Below, piece by piece: positions 33,869-43,810 of a DNA stretch of 64,000 nucleotides. The notes below the pieces were generated by a model, which was given only the letters and a program-made list of their open reading frames with translations, was not told the origin of the DNA and ran no database searches. Numbering within the stretch: position 1 is the first letter of the stretch; each line of letters starts with the position of its first letter. This DNA is from Bryobacteraceae bacterium (lineage in GTDB: Bacteria; Acidobacteriota; Terriglobia; Bryobacterales; Bryobacteraceae): contig JARKOC010000248.1 in the NCBI GenBank assembly GCA_029975915.1, forward strand, positions 62,001 through 126,000. The letters are read 5' to 3'. Both the position numbers and the translations under genes were made by a program.

Positions 33869-35884
33869 CTAGCCCGCCAGGACCTTTTCGCCGGTAAGCT
33901 CATCGGCAGGCTCCATTTTCGCCGCTGAAACCCGGGCCTTGCTCGGCACAAGGCAAACCGCCGTACCGAACATCAGAACCACAAACCCGACCCAGATCCA
34001 TGAAACCAGCGGGAAGATGTAGGCCTGAATCACGGCCTTGTTCTCCTCGGTCTGCGACATGCCCGCGAAGTTCAGGTAGACATCCTCGTTCAACCGCCGC
34101 CGGATCGAAACCTCCGATGTCGGCTGCTCTGTCACCAGGTAAACCCGCCGTTCCGGCTTCAGTTCTTGTAAGAACTTGCCGTCCTTGTAAACGCCGATCT
34201 CGGCCCGCTGCCATGTGTAGTTTGGATTGTCGCCGTCGGTGATCTTGTCCACATGGAACTCATAGCCGCCCATGGTGAACCGGTCGCCGATCACCACCTC
34301 GCGCGTTGTGTCCTTGTTGAACGCCGCCCCGCTGAAGCCGATGAACATGATTACCACGCCCATGTGGACGAGGTATCCGCCATAGCGCCGGGTATTCCTG
34401 TGGGTCAGTTCAATCGCTGCCCGCACCAGGTTCATCTCACTTTTGCCGGCGATGGCCCGAGAGCCTTTGTAGAATTCCATCAGGATGGTTGTCGTCACGA
34501 ACGCACAGAGCCCAAGGCAGACCGACGCGTAGAAGTGCCTAGAACCAAGGGCGACCGACGCCACAACGGCCACGACGAACATGATCGCCGGCCAACGGAA
34601 CGCCCGTTTCAGGCTGTCCCAGGAACTGCGCCGCCAGGCGATCAGCGGACCTACTCCAGTCAAAAGCAGCAGAAATAGCCCGATCGGGATGTTCACCTTG
34701 TTGAAGAACGGCGCGCCCACCGTGATCTTTTCGCCCATCACATATTCAGTGAGCACCGGGAACATCGTCCCCCACAGCACCGCGAACGTTGAAGCTAGCA
34801 GGATCAGGTTATTGAACAGGAAGCTCGATTCCCGCGACAACACGCTTTCCAGTTGAGTCTCGCTCTTCAGGTAATCCAGCCGCCGGACGATCAGGACCGT
34901 CGTCAGCGTGATTGCGATGGCCAGGAATCCAAGGAACCAACTCCCGAGCGACGATTGCGCGAAGGCGTGCACGCTCGAAACAATCCCTGACCGCGTCAGG
35001 AATGTTCCAAAGATACAAAGGAAGAACGTGGCGCTTACCAGCACCATGTTCCACACCTTCATCATGCCCTTCTTCTCCTGCATCATCACCGAGTGCAGGA
35101 ACGCTGTCGCCGTCAGCCACGGCAGCAGGCTGGCGTTTTCCACCGGATCCCATCCCCAGTAGCCGCCCCAGCCCAGCACCGCATAGGCCCAACCCGCGCC
35201 GAGCAGGATGCCCATGCTCTGGAATCCCCAGGTGATTAGCGACCAGCGCCTTGTCGTCGCAATCCACGCATCGCCAGGCTGTTTCGTGATCAGCGACCCC
35301 ATGGCGAATGCAAACGGCACGATGAATCCGACATAGCCTAGATAAAGCGTCGGCGGATGGATCGCCATCGTCCAGTACTGAAGCAACGGATTCAATCCCT
35401 GCCCGTCCTGTACCGCCGTGATGCCTCGCCCAACGGCCAGCATCTGGAACGGCGGCTCGACGAATGCGTTCAGCGTCAGGAAAAAGATCTGCGTGAACAT
35501 CAGGATCGCCGTCACCCAAGGCATCATGTCGCGGAACTTGCGTCTGTTGGTGATCAGCACCACTGCCGAATACAGGCTCAACAGCCACGACCACAACAGC
35601 AGCGACCCCTCCTGCCCGCCCCACCATGCCGCGAACTTGTACACCGCCGGCATCGCCTTGTTTGACCGCGCAGCCACATACGCGAAGCGGAAGTCCGACA
35701 CCATCAGGGCATAGACCAGGATTCCGCTTGCCACGGTCAACAGAATGAAAATCCCGTACACGGCCCTCTGGCCGCTCACGGTCAGGTACGGCCGTTTGGC
35801 AATCGCGCCAACCACCGAAGCCAGGACCGAATATATGGCCAGGCAGAAAGCGACTAAAATGGCGAGTGCGCCTAGAGTCTCCAT
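33869..35884 (-). CDS. ccmF: Cytochrome c heme lyase subunit CcmF
   Basis: CcmF takes heme from CcmE and joins it to apocytochrome. The 671-aa protein has many membrane segments, the WWD domain (GWGGYWGWDPVENASLLPWL), MAIHPPTLYLGYVGF with a conserved His, and the AAWWGGQEGSLLLWSWLLS segment near the N-terminus. Length is near the E. coli value (647). It follows ccmE by about 50 bp. A C-terminal soluble stretch with GDRFTMGGYEFHVDKITDG lies before the last helix, as usual. Confidence 0.95.
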   Translation of the reverse strand: METLGALAILVAFCLAIYSVLASVVGAIAKRPYLTVSGQRAVYGIFILLTVASGILVYALMVSDFRFAYVAARSNKAMPAVYKFAAWWGGQEGSLLLWSWLLSLYSAVVLITNRRKFRDMMPWVTAILMFTQIFFLTLNAFVEPPFQMLAVGRGITAVQDGQGLNPLLQYWTMAIHPPTLYLGYVGFIVPFAFAMGSLITKQPGDAWIATTRRWSLITWGFQSMGILLGAGWAYAVLGWGGYWGWDPVENASLLPWLTATAFLHSVMMQEKKGMMKVWNMVLVSATFFLCIFGTFLTRSGIVSSVHAFAQSSLGSWFLGFLAIAITLTTVLIVRRLDYLKSETQLESVLSRESSFLFNNLILLASTFAVLWGTMFPVLTEYVMGEKITVGAPFFNKVNIPIGLFLLLLTGVGPLIAWRRSSWDSLKRAFRWPAIMFVVAVVASVALGSRHFYASVCLGLCAFVTTTILMEFYKGSRAIAGKSEMNLVRAAIELTHRNTRRYGGYLVHMGVVIMFIGFSGAAFNKDTTREVVIGDRFTMGGYEFHVDKITDGDNPNYTWQRAEIGVYKDGKFLQELKPERRVYLVTEQPTSEVSIRRRLNEDVYLNFAGMSQTEENKAVIQAYIFPLVSWIWVGFVVLMFGTAVCLVPSKARVSAAKMEPADELTGEKVLAG

Positions 35885-35937
35885 GGTGCGGTTGCGTCTC
35901 CTTGGTGCGGACTCAAACGGGCCGGCATCGGGTCAGG

Positions 35938-36381
35938 TCAGATCGACGACGGCTTGCCGCTGTTCAGCGGTACATCGGATGGGTGCTTGTTCGGCTCGGC
36001 TTCGTACTTTGACGGGCATTTGGCGGCGATCGATGAAGCATGAAACGTGCCCTCGGCGCTCAGTTTTCCGTCGGCCATCGCCTGTGAATTGTCGCGGAAA
36101 GTGTCCGGCAGCGGGTCCTTGCCCATATAAGTTACATCGAGAAGCTGATTGCGCTCCTTTTCGATGATCTTGAAGTGGACCTTTGTCCCTTCCCGGTGGA
36201 TCGAGCCCGGAACCACGTCGCCCGTCACACGGACCCGCTTGCCCACCTGGCTCGCATCGTTTCGCAACTCCGAAATCGTCTTGTAGTACGTTTTCGACTC
36301 GTTGATCCCGCTTACTGCCAGCCAGGCGAGCGTGCAGATGATGCCCCCCATGACCAGACCGAACTTGACGTATGTTTTCAT
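35938..36381 (-). CDS. ccmE: Heme chaperone CcmE, CxxxY variant
   Basis: CcmE carries heme in the periplasm from CcmC to CcmF. The 147-aa protein has an N-terminal anchor helix (residues 5-24), followed by an OB-fold beta barrel (VGKRVRVTGDVVPGS, VHFKIIE, LLDVTYMGKDPLPDTFRDN). The site that usually reads H-x3-Y is AKCPSKYEAEP here, that is C122 and Y126. The Cys replaces the histidine that binds heme covalently in E. coli. This CxxxY form is known from archaea and some sulfate reducers (System I*). First gene of the ccm operon; start ATG at 36381 with GGA at 5 nt. Confidence 0.93.
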   Translation of the reverse strand: MKTYVKFGLVMGGIICTLAWLAVSGINESKTYYKTISELRNDASQVGKRVRVTGDVVPGSIHREGTKVHFKIIEKERNQLLDVTYMGKDPLPDTFRDNSQAMADGKLSAEGTFHASSIAAKCPSKYEAEPNKHPSDVPLNSGKPSSI

Positions 36382-36608
36382 ATGAGTCCTACGCCCTCAT
36401 TATAAGGCCAATCCGTACTTCCAAGGTCATAATCGCGCCTGACCACATCCCCAGCATCGCATCGACTGTCCTGCCCTTACATTATCACCGATGCACCTAT
36501 CCGCCGCCAGATTTGACATCCGCCCGTAAGCCTCTGAGCCCAAAGCCCGGACTCTGCGACGCCGCTTCGACTCCCGGCGCGCCCTGCTGTTGCCCTCCGC
36601 GATCGTAT

Positions 36609-37100
36609 TTACTGATTGTTCCTGGCCAACCAGATGCCTAGCAGAAGGAATCCGGCGCCAACGGTAATGGCGCTGTCGGCGACGTTGAAGGCCGGGAAAT
36701 GACTGGAGCCGAGATAAAAATCGAGGAAGTCGGTGACCGATCCATAGCGCAGGCGGTCATGAAGGTTTCCTGCGGCGCCGCCGAAGACCAGACCCAGGCC
36801 GAATCTGCTGGTCCAATGCTCCGTCGTGCCGGGGCGGATCGCGGTCCACAGCATCCAGGCGATGAAGCCCATAACCAGTAGACTGAAGCCCACAAGGATC
36901 GGCGAACTGCGGCCGTCGTCGCTCTGGAACATCCCGAAGGCAATCCCGGTGTTGCGTGTGTGAATGATCCGGAAGAAACCGGGGATGACCTGGATGATGC
37001 GCCACTCGTCCACGCTGGATTCGATCCAGATCTTCGTCCAGCGGTCGAGCGCGACCACGAGGGCCGAGAGCGCCAGCGGAATCCAGTGCAAGCCGCGCAT
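36609..37100 (-). CDS. lspA: Lipoprotein signal peptidase (signal peptidase II)
   Basis: LspA cuts the signal peptide of diacylated prolipoproteins in the inner membrane. The 163-aa protein has four membrane segments. The catalytic aspartates lie in GNLHDRLRYGSVTDFLDFYL and in FNVADSAITVG, both within conserved family boxes; IIHTRNTGIAFGMF is the third. The ATG at 37100 shares one base with the ileS stop (TGATG). The frame stays open upstream through ileS, but that part is not coding. Pairing ileS-lspA is widely conserved. Confidence 0.95.
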   Translation of the reverse strand: MRGLHWIPLALSALVVALDRWTKIWIESSVDEWRIIQVIPGFFRIIHTRNTGIAFGMFQSDDGRSSPILVGFSLLVMGFIAWMLWTAIRPGTTEHWTSRFGLGLVFGGAAGNLHDRLRYGSVTDFLDFYLGSSHFPAFNVADSAITVGAGFLLLGIWLARNNQ

Positions 37101-39925
37101 CACTGCCCGAGGATCTCGTGGACAGCCTGCGCACAGGCCGCGCAGACCGTCGGCAACGACGCGTCCGCGCCCTTGTCGTGGGTGTACTTCCAGCAGCGGT
37201 CGCACTTCTCGCCGGTGGCCTTCTGAATGGTGACGGCGAGTTCCGCGCCGCCGGTGGAAGCGGCGAGTTCTACCTCGGACGTGATGAAGATGGACGGCAG
37301 TTGGTTTGCGTACTGGCGCAACAACGGCATCAGCGATTCGCCGGCTTCGAGTACCACTTTGGCTTCGAGCGGCGCGCCGATCAGCTTTTCGTTGCGCGCG
37401 GTTTCGAGGCTCTTTAGAACCTGGTCGCGGACTTCGAGCAGGCGGGACCATGTGGCGGTCAGAGCGGAGGCCGATTCCGGCAAGCCGGCTGTGAGTTCTT
37501 CAGGCGTTGGCGCCAGAGCGAGGTGGACACTCTCCGGCGAGCCTGCCGGCAGACGCATGTGGGACCAGGCTTCGTCCGCAGTGAAGGCGAGCAGCGGCGC
37601 GGCCAAACGAACCAGGGCGTGGTTGACCCGGTACATGGCGGTCTGGGCGCTGCGGCGGGCTTTTGAAGCGGGAGCGGAGGTGTACAGGCGGTCCTTAAGA
37701 ATGTCGAAGTAAACCGCACTCAGATCCGTCGTCGCGAAGTTGTAAATGGCCTGGTAGACGCGGTGGAACGAGTAATCGTTGTAATACTCGCGGCACTGCT
37801 CGACAAGCGCGGCGGCCCGGAGCAGGACCCACTGGTCGATCTCCTCAAGTTCCGAGGACGGCAGGGCGTCGGCCGACGGGTCGAAATCGTGGAGGTTGCC
37901 CAGGGCGTAACGGAACGTGTTGCGGAGCTTGCGATAAGCCTCGGTGAGGCGGGTCAGGACAAGCTCGGACATGCGGACGTCTTCGTGGAATGCGACCGAT
38001 GAGACCCACAGGCGCAGGACGTCGGCGCCGTACTTCTTGAGGATCTCCTCGGGTTCGATGACGTTGCCGAGCGACTTGGACATGGCGCGCCCCTCGCCGT
38101 CGAGGGCCCAGCCGTTTGTGGCGCATTCGCGGTAGGGAGCGGCTCCGCGAAGGCCGACGCCGACGAGAATGGACGAGTGGAACCAGCCGCGGTACTGGTC
38201 GCCGCCCTCGAGATACATGTCCGAGGGCCAGGGCAACTGGTTCTCTTCGGTTAGCACGGCGAGGTGGCTCGAACCGGAGTCGAACCACACGTCGAGAATG
38301 TCGTTTTCCTTGCGGAACTCTGTGCCGCCGCATTTCGCGCAAACGACGCCCTCGCCGATCAGTTCGGCGGCTGACTTGGTATACCAGGCGTCTGCCGTAT
38401 GCTGGCGGAACTCGTCAACGACACGATCCAGAACGTCGCGCCGCGTCAGGCACTCGCCGCACTTCTCGCAGTAGAACACCGTGATCGGCACGCCCCAGAC
38501 CCGCTGCCGCGAGATGCACCAATCGGGGCGGGTGGCGATCATGTTCGAGATGCGCTCCTCGCCCCACTCGGGATGCCAGGAGACGGTCTTGATGGCATCG
38601 AGCGTGCGCTGGCGGAGATCGTTGCGCTCCATGCCGATGAACCACTGTTCCGTGGCGCGGAAGATGGTCGGTTTGTGGCAGCGCCAGCAGTGGGGATAGG
38701 AGTGGTCCAGACGCTTTTCGCCAAGCAGCGCGCCTGCCTCCCGGAGAATGCCGGAGACGATGGGATTGGCGTCCCAGATCGTCTGGCCGATGATGGCGTC
38801 GGGGAGGCGTCCGGCCGCGCCTTCGGCGTGGAAGAAACGGCCGCCTGCATCGACGGGGCAAAACGTTGGCAGGCCGAACTTCTGGCCGGTGACATAGTCC
38901 TCCGCGCCGTGGCCGGGAGCGGTGTGGACTGCGCCGGTACCCTGTTCCAAGGTGACGTAGTCGGCCAAAACGCCCGAGGATTCGCGTTCGAGGAAGGGAT
39001 GGATGAACTTCAGGCCATCCAGCTTTTCGCCCTTGAACCTGACGATTTCCCTGTAATCGGGCCAGCCGCAGCTCTCGGCTGTGACTTTGGCCAGTTCGGA
39101 GGCGACGATGTAAACGTCCCCGCGGGCCTCGACGGCGGAATATTCAAAGCTAGGGTGAAAGGCGATGCCGACGTTGGCCGGGATGGTCCACGGGGTGGTG
39201 GTCCAGATCAGGCCGTATACGGATTTGCCGGCCAGCGCGGGATCGAGGGCAGCCGGATCGCCCAGCAGTTTGAACCGGACCCAGATGGACGGGCTGGTAT
39301 GGTTTTCGTACTCGACTTCAGCCTCGGCCAGGGCTGTGCGGCAACTCGGGCACCAGTTGACGGGCTTCAGTCCTTTGTAGACGTAACCCTTATCCAGGAA
39401 TTCGACAAACGCACCGGCGATGACGGCTTCGTAACTGGCCGACATCGTGAGATAGGGGGCTTCCCACCGGCCGAGGACGCCCAGGCGCTGGAAGCTCTTG
39501 CTTTGGAGGGCGACGAACTTTTCGGCGTACTTGCGGCACTCGGCGCGGATCTCGGCCTTCGACATCTTTGCCTTTTTGCCGCCGAGCAGGCTATCGACCT
39601 TGATCTCGATGGGCAGGCCGTGGCAGTCCCAGCCGGGGACGTACGGCGAGTCGTAGCCGGACATCGTCTTCCACTTGACGATGAAGTCCTTCAGAATCTT
39701 GTTGAAGGCATGGCCTAAGTGGATGTTGCCGTTGGCGTAAGGTGGGCCGTCGTGGAGGATGTAGGTGGGCTGGCCGCGGCGGGCGGCCCGGATGTTGTTG
39801 TAGAGACCAGCCTGGGTCCACTTTTCGAGCATCTTCGGCTCAGTCTGTGGAAGGTTGGCTTTCATCGAGAAGCCGGTTTGGGGCAGGTTGACGGTCTTTT
39901 TAAGGTCGGGTTGCTGAGGGTCCAT
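37100..39925 (-). CDS. ileS: Isoleucyl-tRNA synthetase
   Basis: The 941-aa class I synthetase has the HIGH motif as GNIHLGHAFN, the KMSKS motif as GRAMSKSLGNVIEP (Ala in place of Lys), WTTTPWTIPANVGIAFHP in the editing domain, and DCHGLPIE. The C-terminal zinc-binding segment reads CDRCWKYTHD...CAAC. These mark the bacterial long form with a C-terminal zinc ribbon. It charges tRNA(Ile) and hydrolyses Val-tRNA(Ile). The gene is followed directly by lspA. Confidence 0.96.
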   Translation of the reverse strand: MDPQQPDLKKTVNLPQTGFSMKANLPQTEPKMLEKWTQAGLYNNIRAARRGQPTYILHDGPPYANGNIHLGHAFNKILKDFIVKWKTMSGYDSPYVPGWDCHGLPIEIKVDSLLGGKKAKMSKAEIRAECRKYAEKFVALQSKSFQRLGVLGRWEAPYLTMSASYEAVIAGAFVEFLDKGYVYKGLKPVNWCPSCRTALAEAEVEYENHTSPSIWVRFKLLGDPAALDPALAGKSVYGLIWTTTPWTIPANVGIAFHPSFEYSAVEARGDVYIVASELAKVTAESCGWPDYREIVRFKGEKLDGLKFIHPFLERESSGVLADYVTLEQGTGAVHTAPGHGAEDYVTGQKFGLPTFCPVDAGGRFFHAEGAAGRLPDAIIGQTIWDANPIVSGILREAGALLGEKRLDHSYPHCWRCHKPTIFRATEQWFIGMERNDLRQRTLDAIKTVSWHPEWGEERISNMIATRPDWCISRQRVWGVPITVFYCEKCGECLTRRDVLDRVVDEFRQHTADAWYTKSAAELIGEGVVCAKCGGTEFRKENDILDVWFDSGSSHLAVLTEENQLPWPSDMYLEGGDQYRGWFHSSILVGVGLRGAAPYRECATNGWALDGEGRAMSKSLGNVIEPEEILKKYGADVLRLWVSSVAFHEDVRMSELVLTRLTEAYRKLRNTFRYALGNLHDFDPSADALPSSELEEIDQWVLLRAAALVEQCREYYNDYSFHRVYQAIYNFATTDLSAVYFDILKDRLYTSAPASKARRSAQTAMYRVNHALVRLAAPLLAFTADEAWSHMRLPAGSPESVHLALAPTPEELTAGLPESASALTATWSRLLEVRDQVLKSLETARNEKLIGAPLEAKVVLEAGESLMPLLRQYANQLPSIFITSEVELAASTGGAELAVTIQKATGEKCDRCWKYTHDKGADASLPTVCAACAQAVHEILGQ

Positions 39926-40026
39926 TGTATGCTTGCCCGGTAAGAACAGGGATGTATGCTGAATCTTTCATCGTACACAATCGGACTGCAACCACCTGAA
40001 TCCGGGCGGCGTCTGGAAGGAACGTA

Positions 40027-40995
40027 ATGAAAGGTGCAGTCGCTCTATTGCTGGCTGCGGCCGTCTCGCCGGTGGCCGGACAGAGCCTCCTGACCTACGA
40101 CAACTCCGGCGCCCTGATCTCCCAAACCGAAGCGGCCCTGCGGCCGGGCGGCATGGCTTACGTGAGCCGGGAGGCGTTGTACGGAGCGGCTTCGGCCATT
40201 GTGATCGAGGCGGGCGGGCGGCTGCACCCGGTGCTGTGGGTTGCCGGCGACGAGCCGGACATCGCGGTGGCCAGGGTGTGGATCGGATTGCAGGCCAAGC
40301 CGGGGCCGGACCCGTCCACCCGCAAACCGGACCGGGCCCTGGCCGGCGGCGTCGAGTGCCAGGTCGGCGAATTGAGGGAGATGGGCGCCGTAGGGATGCT
40401 GGCGCGGCTCGACTTTGGACATTTGCACCCGCCCGTCAGCGCACCGCTCTACGACGAGCACGGACTTCTGGCCGGCTGGAGCCTTGGACGTGAGGTGGAC
40501 GGAAAAATGTTCTGGTTCGCCGCGCCGGCAGGACGGCTGGATCAGATGCCGCCCATCCGCGAGACCCTGGAGCAATGGAACGCACGGCGGCCGAGGGAAA
40601 GCGAGGCTGCCTACTCAAAAGCGTTAGGCCACCTCTGGGTGGACGACATCGAGGGCGCGCTGTTCTATATGCGGAAGGCGGTAGACACAGACCCATCGAA
40701 CGCCCGGGCATGGATGCAACTCGGATTCACTGAAGGAAAGGCGGGGTTGGGACCGCAGCGAATAAGGAGTTACAAAAAGGCGGTGGAGATCGATCCGGGC
40801 CTTGAGGCCGCCAGGTACCTGCTCGGCATGAACCTGCTGATGACGGGCGACCGCGATGGCGCACGGGAACAGCACAAGGCCCTGGTACGGTTGAAGTCGG
40901 CCTACGCCCATAGGCTCAAGAGCTTCCTCGATTCGCTTCATGTGGACGAGATCGACGGCGGCAAGGTGAAGCATCGTCACGGCAAATCAGCCTGA
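40027..40995 (+). CDS. Exported TPR protein of unknown function
   Basis: The ATG at 40027 has AGGA 4 nt upstream. The 322-aa protein has a signal peptide (MKGAVALLLAAAVSPVAGQ) and a beta-rich N-terminal part with no recognised motif (ASAIVIEAGGRLHPVLWVAG, possibly a degenerate trypsin-like or S1C domain). About three TPR units follow from residue 195: SKALGHLWVDDIEGALFYMR, DPSNARAWMQLGFTEGK and DPGLEAARYLLGMNLLMTGD. It probably mediates protein contacts in the periplasm. It lies between ileS (divergent) and the phosphoesterase gene. Confidence 0.75.
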   Translation: MKGAVALLLAAAVSPVAGQSLLTYDNSGALISQTEAALRPGGMAYVSREALYGAASAIVIEAGGRLHPVLWVAGDEPDIAVARVWIGLQAKPGPDPSTRKPDRALAGGVECQVGELREMGAVGMLARLDFGHLHPPVSAPLYDEHGLLAGWSLGREVDGKMFWFAAPAGRLDQMPPIRETLEQWNARRPRESEAAYSKALGHLWVDDIEGALFYMRKAVDTDPSNARAWMQLGFTEGKAGLGPQRIRSYKKAVEIDPGLEAARYLLGMNLLMTGDRDGAREQHKALVRLKSAYAHRLKSFLDSLHVDEIDGGKVKHRHGKSA

Positions 40996-41054
40996 TCCAG
41001 TCCATTTACCGGGTTGCCTTCGGCAGCCCAGTTTTGAAAAGCTTTGTAGAGCGA

Positions 41055-43772
41055 ATGATTCACCAGCCGATACTGCGGGCAGTCGTGGCAGCGGCGCTGG
41101 TCTGCGCCGTCTGGGGGCAGCAGCGCCAGACGCCGGCGATGGAGTTCCGCGCCCCGGCAGGCGAACGGGCGGCGGCCCGGCGAGTCGGCGCGGAGAGCAT
41201 ATTGCCGGGGGGGCGGATGATCGAACCGCTCGGCCGCCAATACGCCACTGGACCGGGGGCATTCGGCCTGGCGATCTCGCCCGACGGCAAGTACGCCGTC
41301 ACCGCCGACGGAGGCCCAGACCGCTATTCGCTGACCATCCTCGACATGACTCAGGACCAGTGGCGTCTGTCGCGGCTCGAAGCCAAGCGCAGGAACGATA
41401 AAGCCGTCGCGGGCGACGAGGACGACTGGCGTAGCGTCTTTCTAGGTCTGGCGTGGGAGGACGGAACAAAGCTTTTTGCTTCCGAGGGAAACTCAGGGCG
41501 CGTGCGGCACGTGGCCATCCCCTCCGGGCGGCTACTTGGGCACTTCGAACTCAACGACCCTCAGTGGAAAGACTCCTATGCCGCCGACATCGCTTACGAC
41601 GGCGAACGCAAGATCCTCTATGTCGCCGACCAGGCGAATTTCCGCGTCGCCGTGTTCAGCGCCCGGACTCGAAAGCTGCTCACCAGCGTCAAGGCGGGGC
41701 GGCTTCCTTTCAAGATGGCTCTCTCGCCCGATTGCAGGCGGCTGTACGTGACGAATCTGGGCATGTTCGAATACAAGGCTCTCCCCGGTGTATTGAAGGA
41801 CGATCCTGTCGGGACCGGCCTGCCCTTCCCGGCGTTCGGGTTTCCATCGGAGGAAGCGGCCAAGGGTGTCCGGCGCGAAACGGCGCGGGGCCCCGTCGAA
41901 GTGCCCGGTCTAGGCGACCCGAACGTGCCGGAATCGAACTCGCTGGCCGTCGTCGACGTCAGCGAGCCAGAAAAAGCGAAGCTCATCGCCATGGTCCGCA
42001 CGGGCGAGCCTTTCGGCCAAAGGTCTCTGGGTGGATCGTCTCCGGCGGGCGTGATCGCCACGGCGAATGATGTTTATGTAGCCAACGGAAACCAGGATTC
42101 CATCAGTGTTGTGGATGCGGTGACGCTGCGCGTGCGGGCGACAATCCTCCTGAGAATCCCCCGGCTGGAGGAGTTCAGAGGCATCCTGCCGCTGGGCATG
42201 GCAATCGATGCGGATAATGGCCGGCTCATGGTAGCCGAAGCCGGCATCAACGCGGTGGGTGTCATCGACATGGCATCGAACAAGGTGATCGGGCACCTGC
42301 CGGTGGGGTGGTTCCCGACGTCAGTAGCATTGCACAAAGGGCAGGTGTTTGTGGCCAGCGCAAAGGGGCATGGCACAGGTCCGAACGCCAGCAAAACCGG
42401 TCGGTTGGAAGAGAGCTTCCAGGGCATGATGCGGCGCGGCACCATCAGCGTCTTCCCTGTGCCGATGCCAAGGGCCCTGCCCATCCACACGGGCCGGGTG
42501 ATGAGCCTCAATGGCTTCGTGCGCAGTCTGGTGAGATCGCCCCAAATGCCGATTGACGTCCATCACGTGGTTCTCATCGTCAAGGAGAACCGGACCTACG
42601 ACGAAGTCTTCGGCGACCGCGAAGAGGCGTCCAACGGGCCGTTGCGCGGCGCTCCCGAGCTCGCCAGGCTGGGCCGAAGCGCGCAGGTGAAGCAGCCGCC
42701 CGGTGAACTCAAGACCCGCATCTACAAAAACTTCTATAACCTGACGCCCAACCATCACTCGCTGGCCGAGCGATTCTCGTTCAGCGACAATTTCTATGCC
42801 GACTCCGAAGTGTCGGTGGACGGGCACCACTGGCTGGTCGGATCCTACCCGAACGCCTGGACCGAGACTTCGCTCATGGCCAGCTACGGCGGCCAGAAGG
42901 ACTTCCGTTTCCCCACCAGCGCTCCGGGACGGCTCGCTTTCGCCCAGTCGAACTCGAGCCTGCATCCCGAGGAGCAACTCGAGGCCGGCGCGCTCTGGCA
43001 CCACCTTGAACGCAACGGAATCAGTTTCCGCAACTTCGGCGAAGGCTTCGAATTGGCCGGCGTGGTCGAGGATCCCGGTGAAAAACCGACCGGCGCCCGC
43101 TTCGTCACCAACGTTCCCATGCCCGATCCGCTCTTCCGGAACACGTCGCGCGAGTATCCCGGTTACAACATGAACATCCCGGATCAATACCGCGCCGATC
43201 AGTTCATCAAAGAGATAGAGGAGCGCTACGTCAAGCCGGGCAGGGAACTGCCTCGATTCATCTACATCCATCTCCCCAACGACCACATGACAAAGGCTAG
43301 GCCGGCGGATGGTTACCCGTTTGAGGTCTCTTACACCGCCGACAACGACTATGCGCTGGGCCGGATCGTCGAATACCTTTCGCATTCGCCATGGTGGAAA
43401 CAGATGGCGATCTTTGTGACCGAGGACGATGCGCAGGGCGGCGTGGACCACGTTGACAGCCACCGGACGGTGTTCCTGGCGGTGAGCCCCTGGGCAAAAC
43501 GCAACTACGCCTCCCGAGTCAATTCAAGCTTCCCAGGACTGCTGAAGACCATTTTCCGCTTGCTCGGAATCCCGCCCCTGAACCTCTATGACGCCGCCGC
43601 GACCGATCTATCGGACGTCTTCACCTCCGCCCCGGATTTCCGCCCCTTCAAAGCGGTCCGGCCAGACCCCGACATCCTGGTTCCCGAGCAGGTCAAAGAC
43701 CCCTTGGACCCGCAGCCCCAGCCCGCCATGGATGCCCCGGCCTACCTGCGCGAACAACACCGCCGCCAGTGA
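41055..43772 (+). CDS. YVTN beta-propeller - phosphoesterase fusion protein, secreted
   Basis: The 905-aa protein has a signal peptide (MIHQPILRAVVAAALVCAVW). Residues about 60-470 hold repeated blade strings such as GLAISPDGKYAVT, FKMALSPDCRRLYVTN, YVANGNQDSISVVD and GVIDMASNKVIG, typical of YVTN propellers. From about residue 500 (HHVVLIVKENRTYDEVFGD) it matches the phosphoesterase family PF04185 (phospholipase C/acid phosphatase-like), with FSDNFYADSEVSVDGHHWL, IYIHLPNDHM and TEDDAQGGVDHVDSHR carrying likely metal ligands. The start at 41055 is chosen over a TTG at 41034. The substrate is not known. Confidence 0.88.
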   Translation: MIHQPILRAVVAAALVCAVWGQQRQTPAMEFRAPAGERAAARRVGAESILPGGRMIEPLGRQYATGPGAFGLAISPDGKYAVTADGGPDRYSLTILDMTQDQWRLSRLEAKRRNDKAVAGDEDDWRSVFLGLAWEDGTKLFASEGNSGRVRHVAIPSGRLLGHFELNDPQWKDSYAADIAYDGERKILYVADQANFRVAVFSARTRKLLTSVKAGRLPFKMALSPDCRRLYVTNLGMFEYKALPGVLKDDPVGTGLPFPAFGFPSEEAAKGVRRETARGPVEVPGLGDPNVPESNSLAVVDVSEPEKAKLIAMVRTGEPFGQRSLGGSSPAGVIATANDVYVANGNQDSISVVDAVTLRVRATILLRIPRLEEFRGILPLGMAIDADNGRLMVAEAGINAVGVIDMASNKVIGHLPVGWFPTSVALHKGQVFVASAKGHGTGPNASKTGRLEESFQGMMRRGTISVFPVPMPRALPIHTGRVMSLNGFVRSLVRSPQMPIDVHHVVLIVKENRTYDEVFGDREEASNGPLRGAPELARLGRSAQVKQPPGELKTRIYKNFYNLTPNHHSLAERFSFSDNFYADSEVSVDGHHWLVGSYPNAWTETSLMASYGGQKDFRFPTSAPGRLAFAQSNSSLHPEEQLEAGALWHHLERNGISFRNFGEGFELAGVVEDPGEKPTGARFVTNVPMPDPLFRNTSREYPGYNMNIPDQYRADQFIKEIEERYVKPGRELPRFIYIHLPNDHMTKARPADGYPFEVSYTADNDYALGRIVEYLSHSPWWKQMAIFVTEDDAQGGVDHVDSHRTVFLAVSPWAKRNYASRVNSSFPGLLKTIFRLLGIPPLNLYDAAATDLSDVFTSAPDFRPFKAVRPDPDILVPEQVKDPLDPQPQPAMDAPAYLREQHRRQ

Positions 43773-43810
43773 GGACTGTAGTACACTGTGGATTAGGCGA
43801 ATCACACCTG

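Noticed and set aside
38399..39718. A 439-codon frame antisense to ileS
   Set aside because: ileS is intact and fully recognisable; the antisense frame has no start signal or domain.
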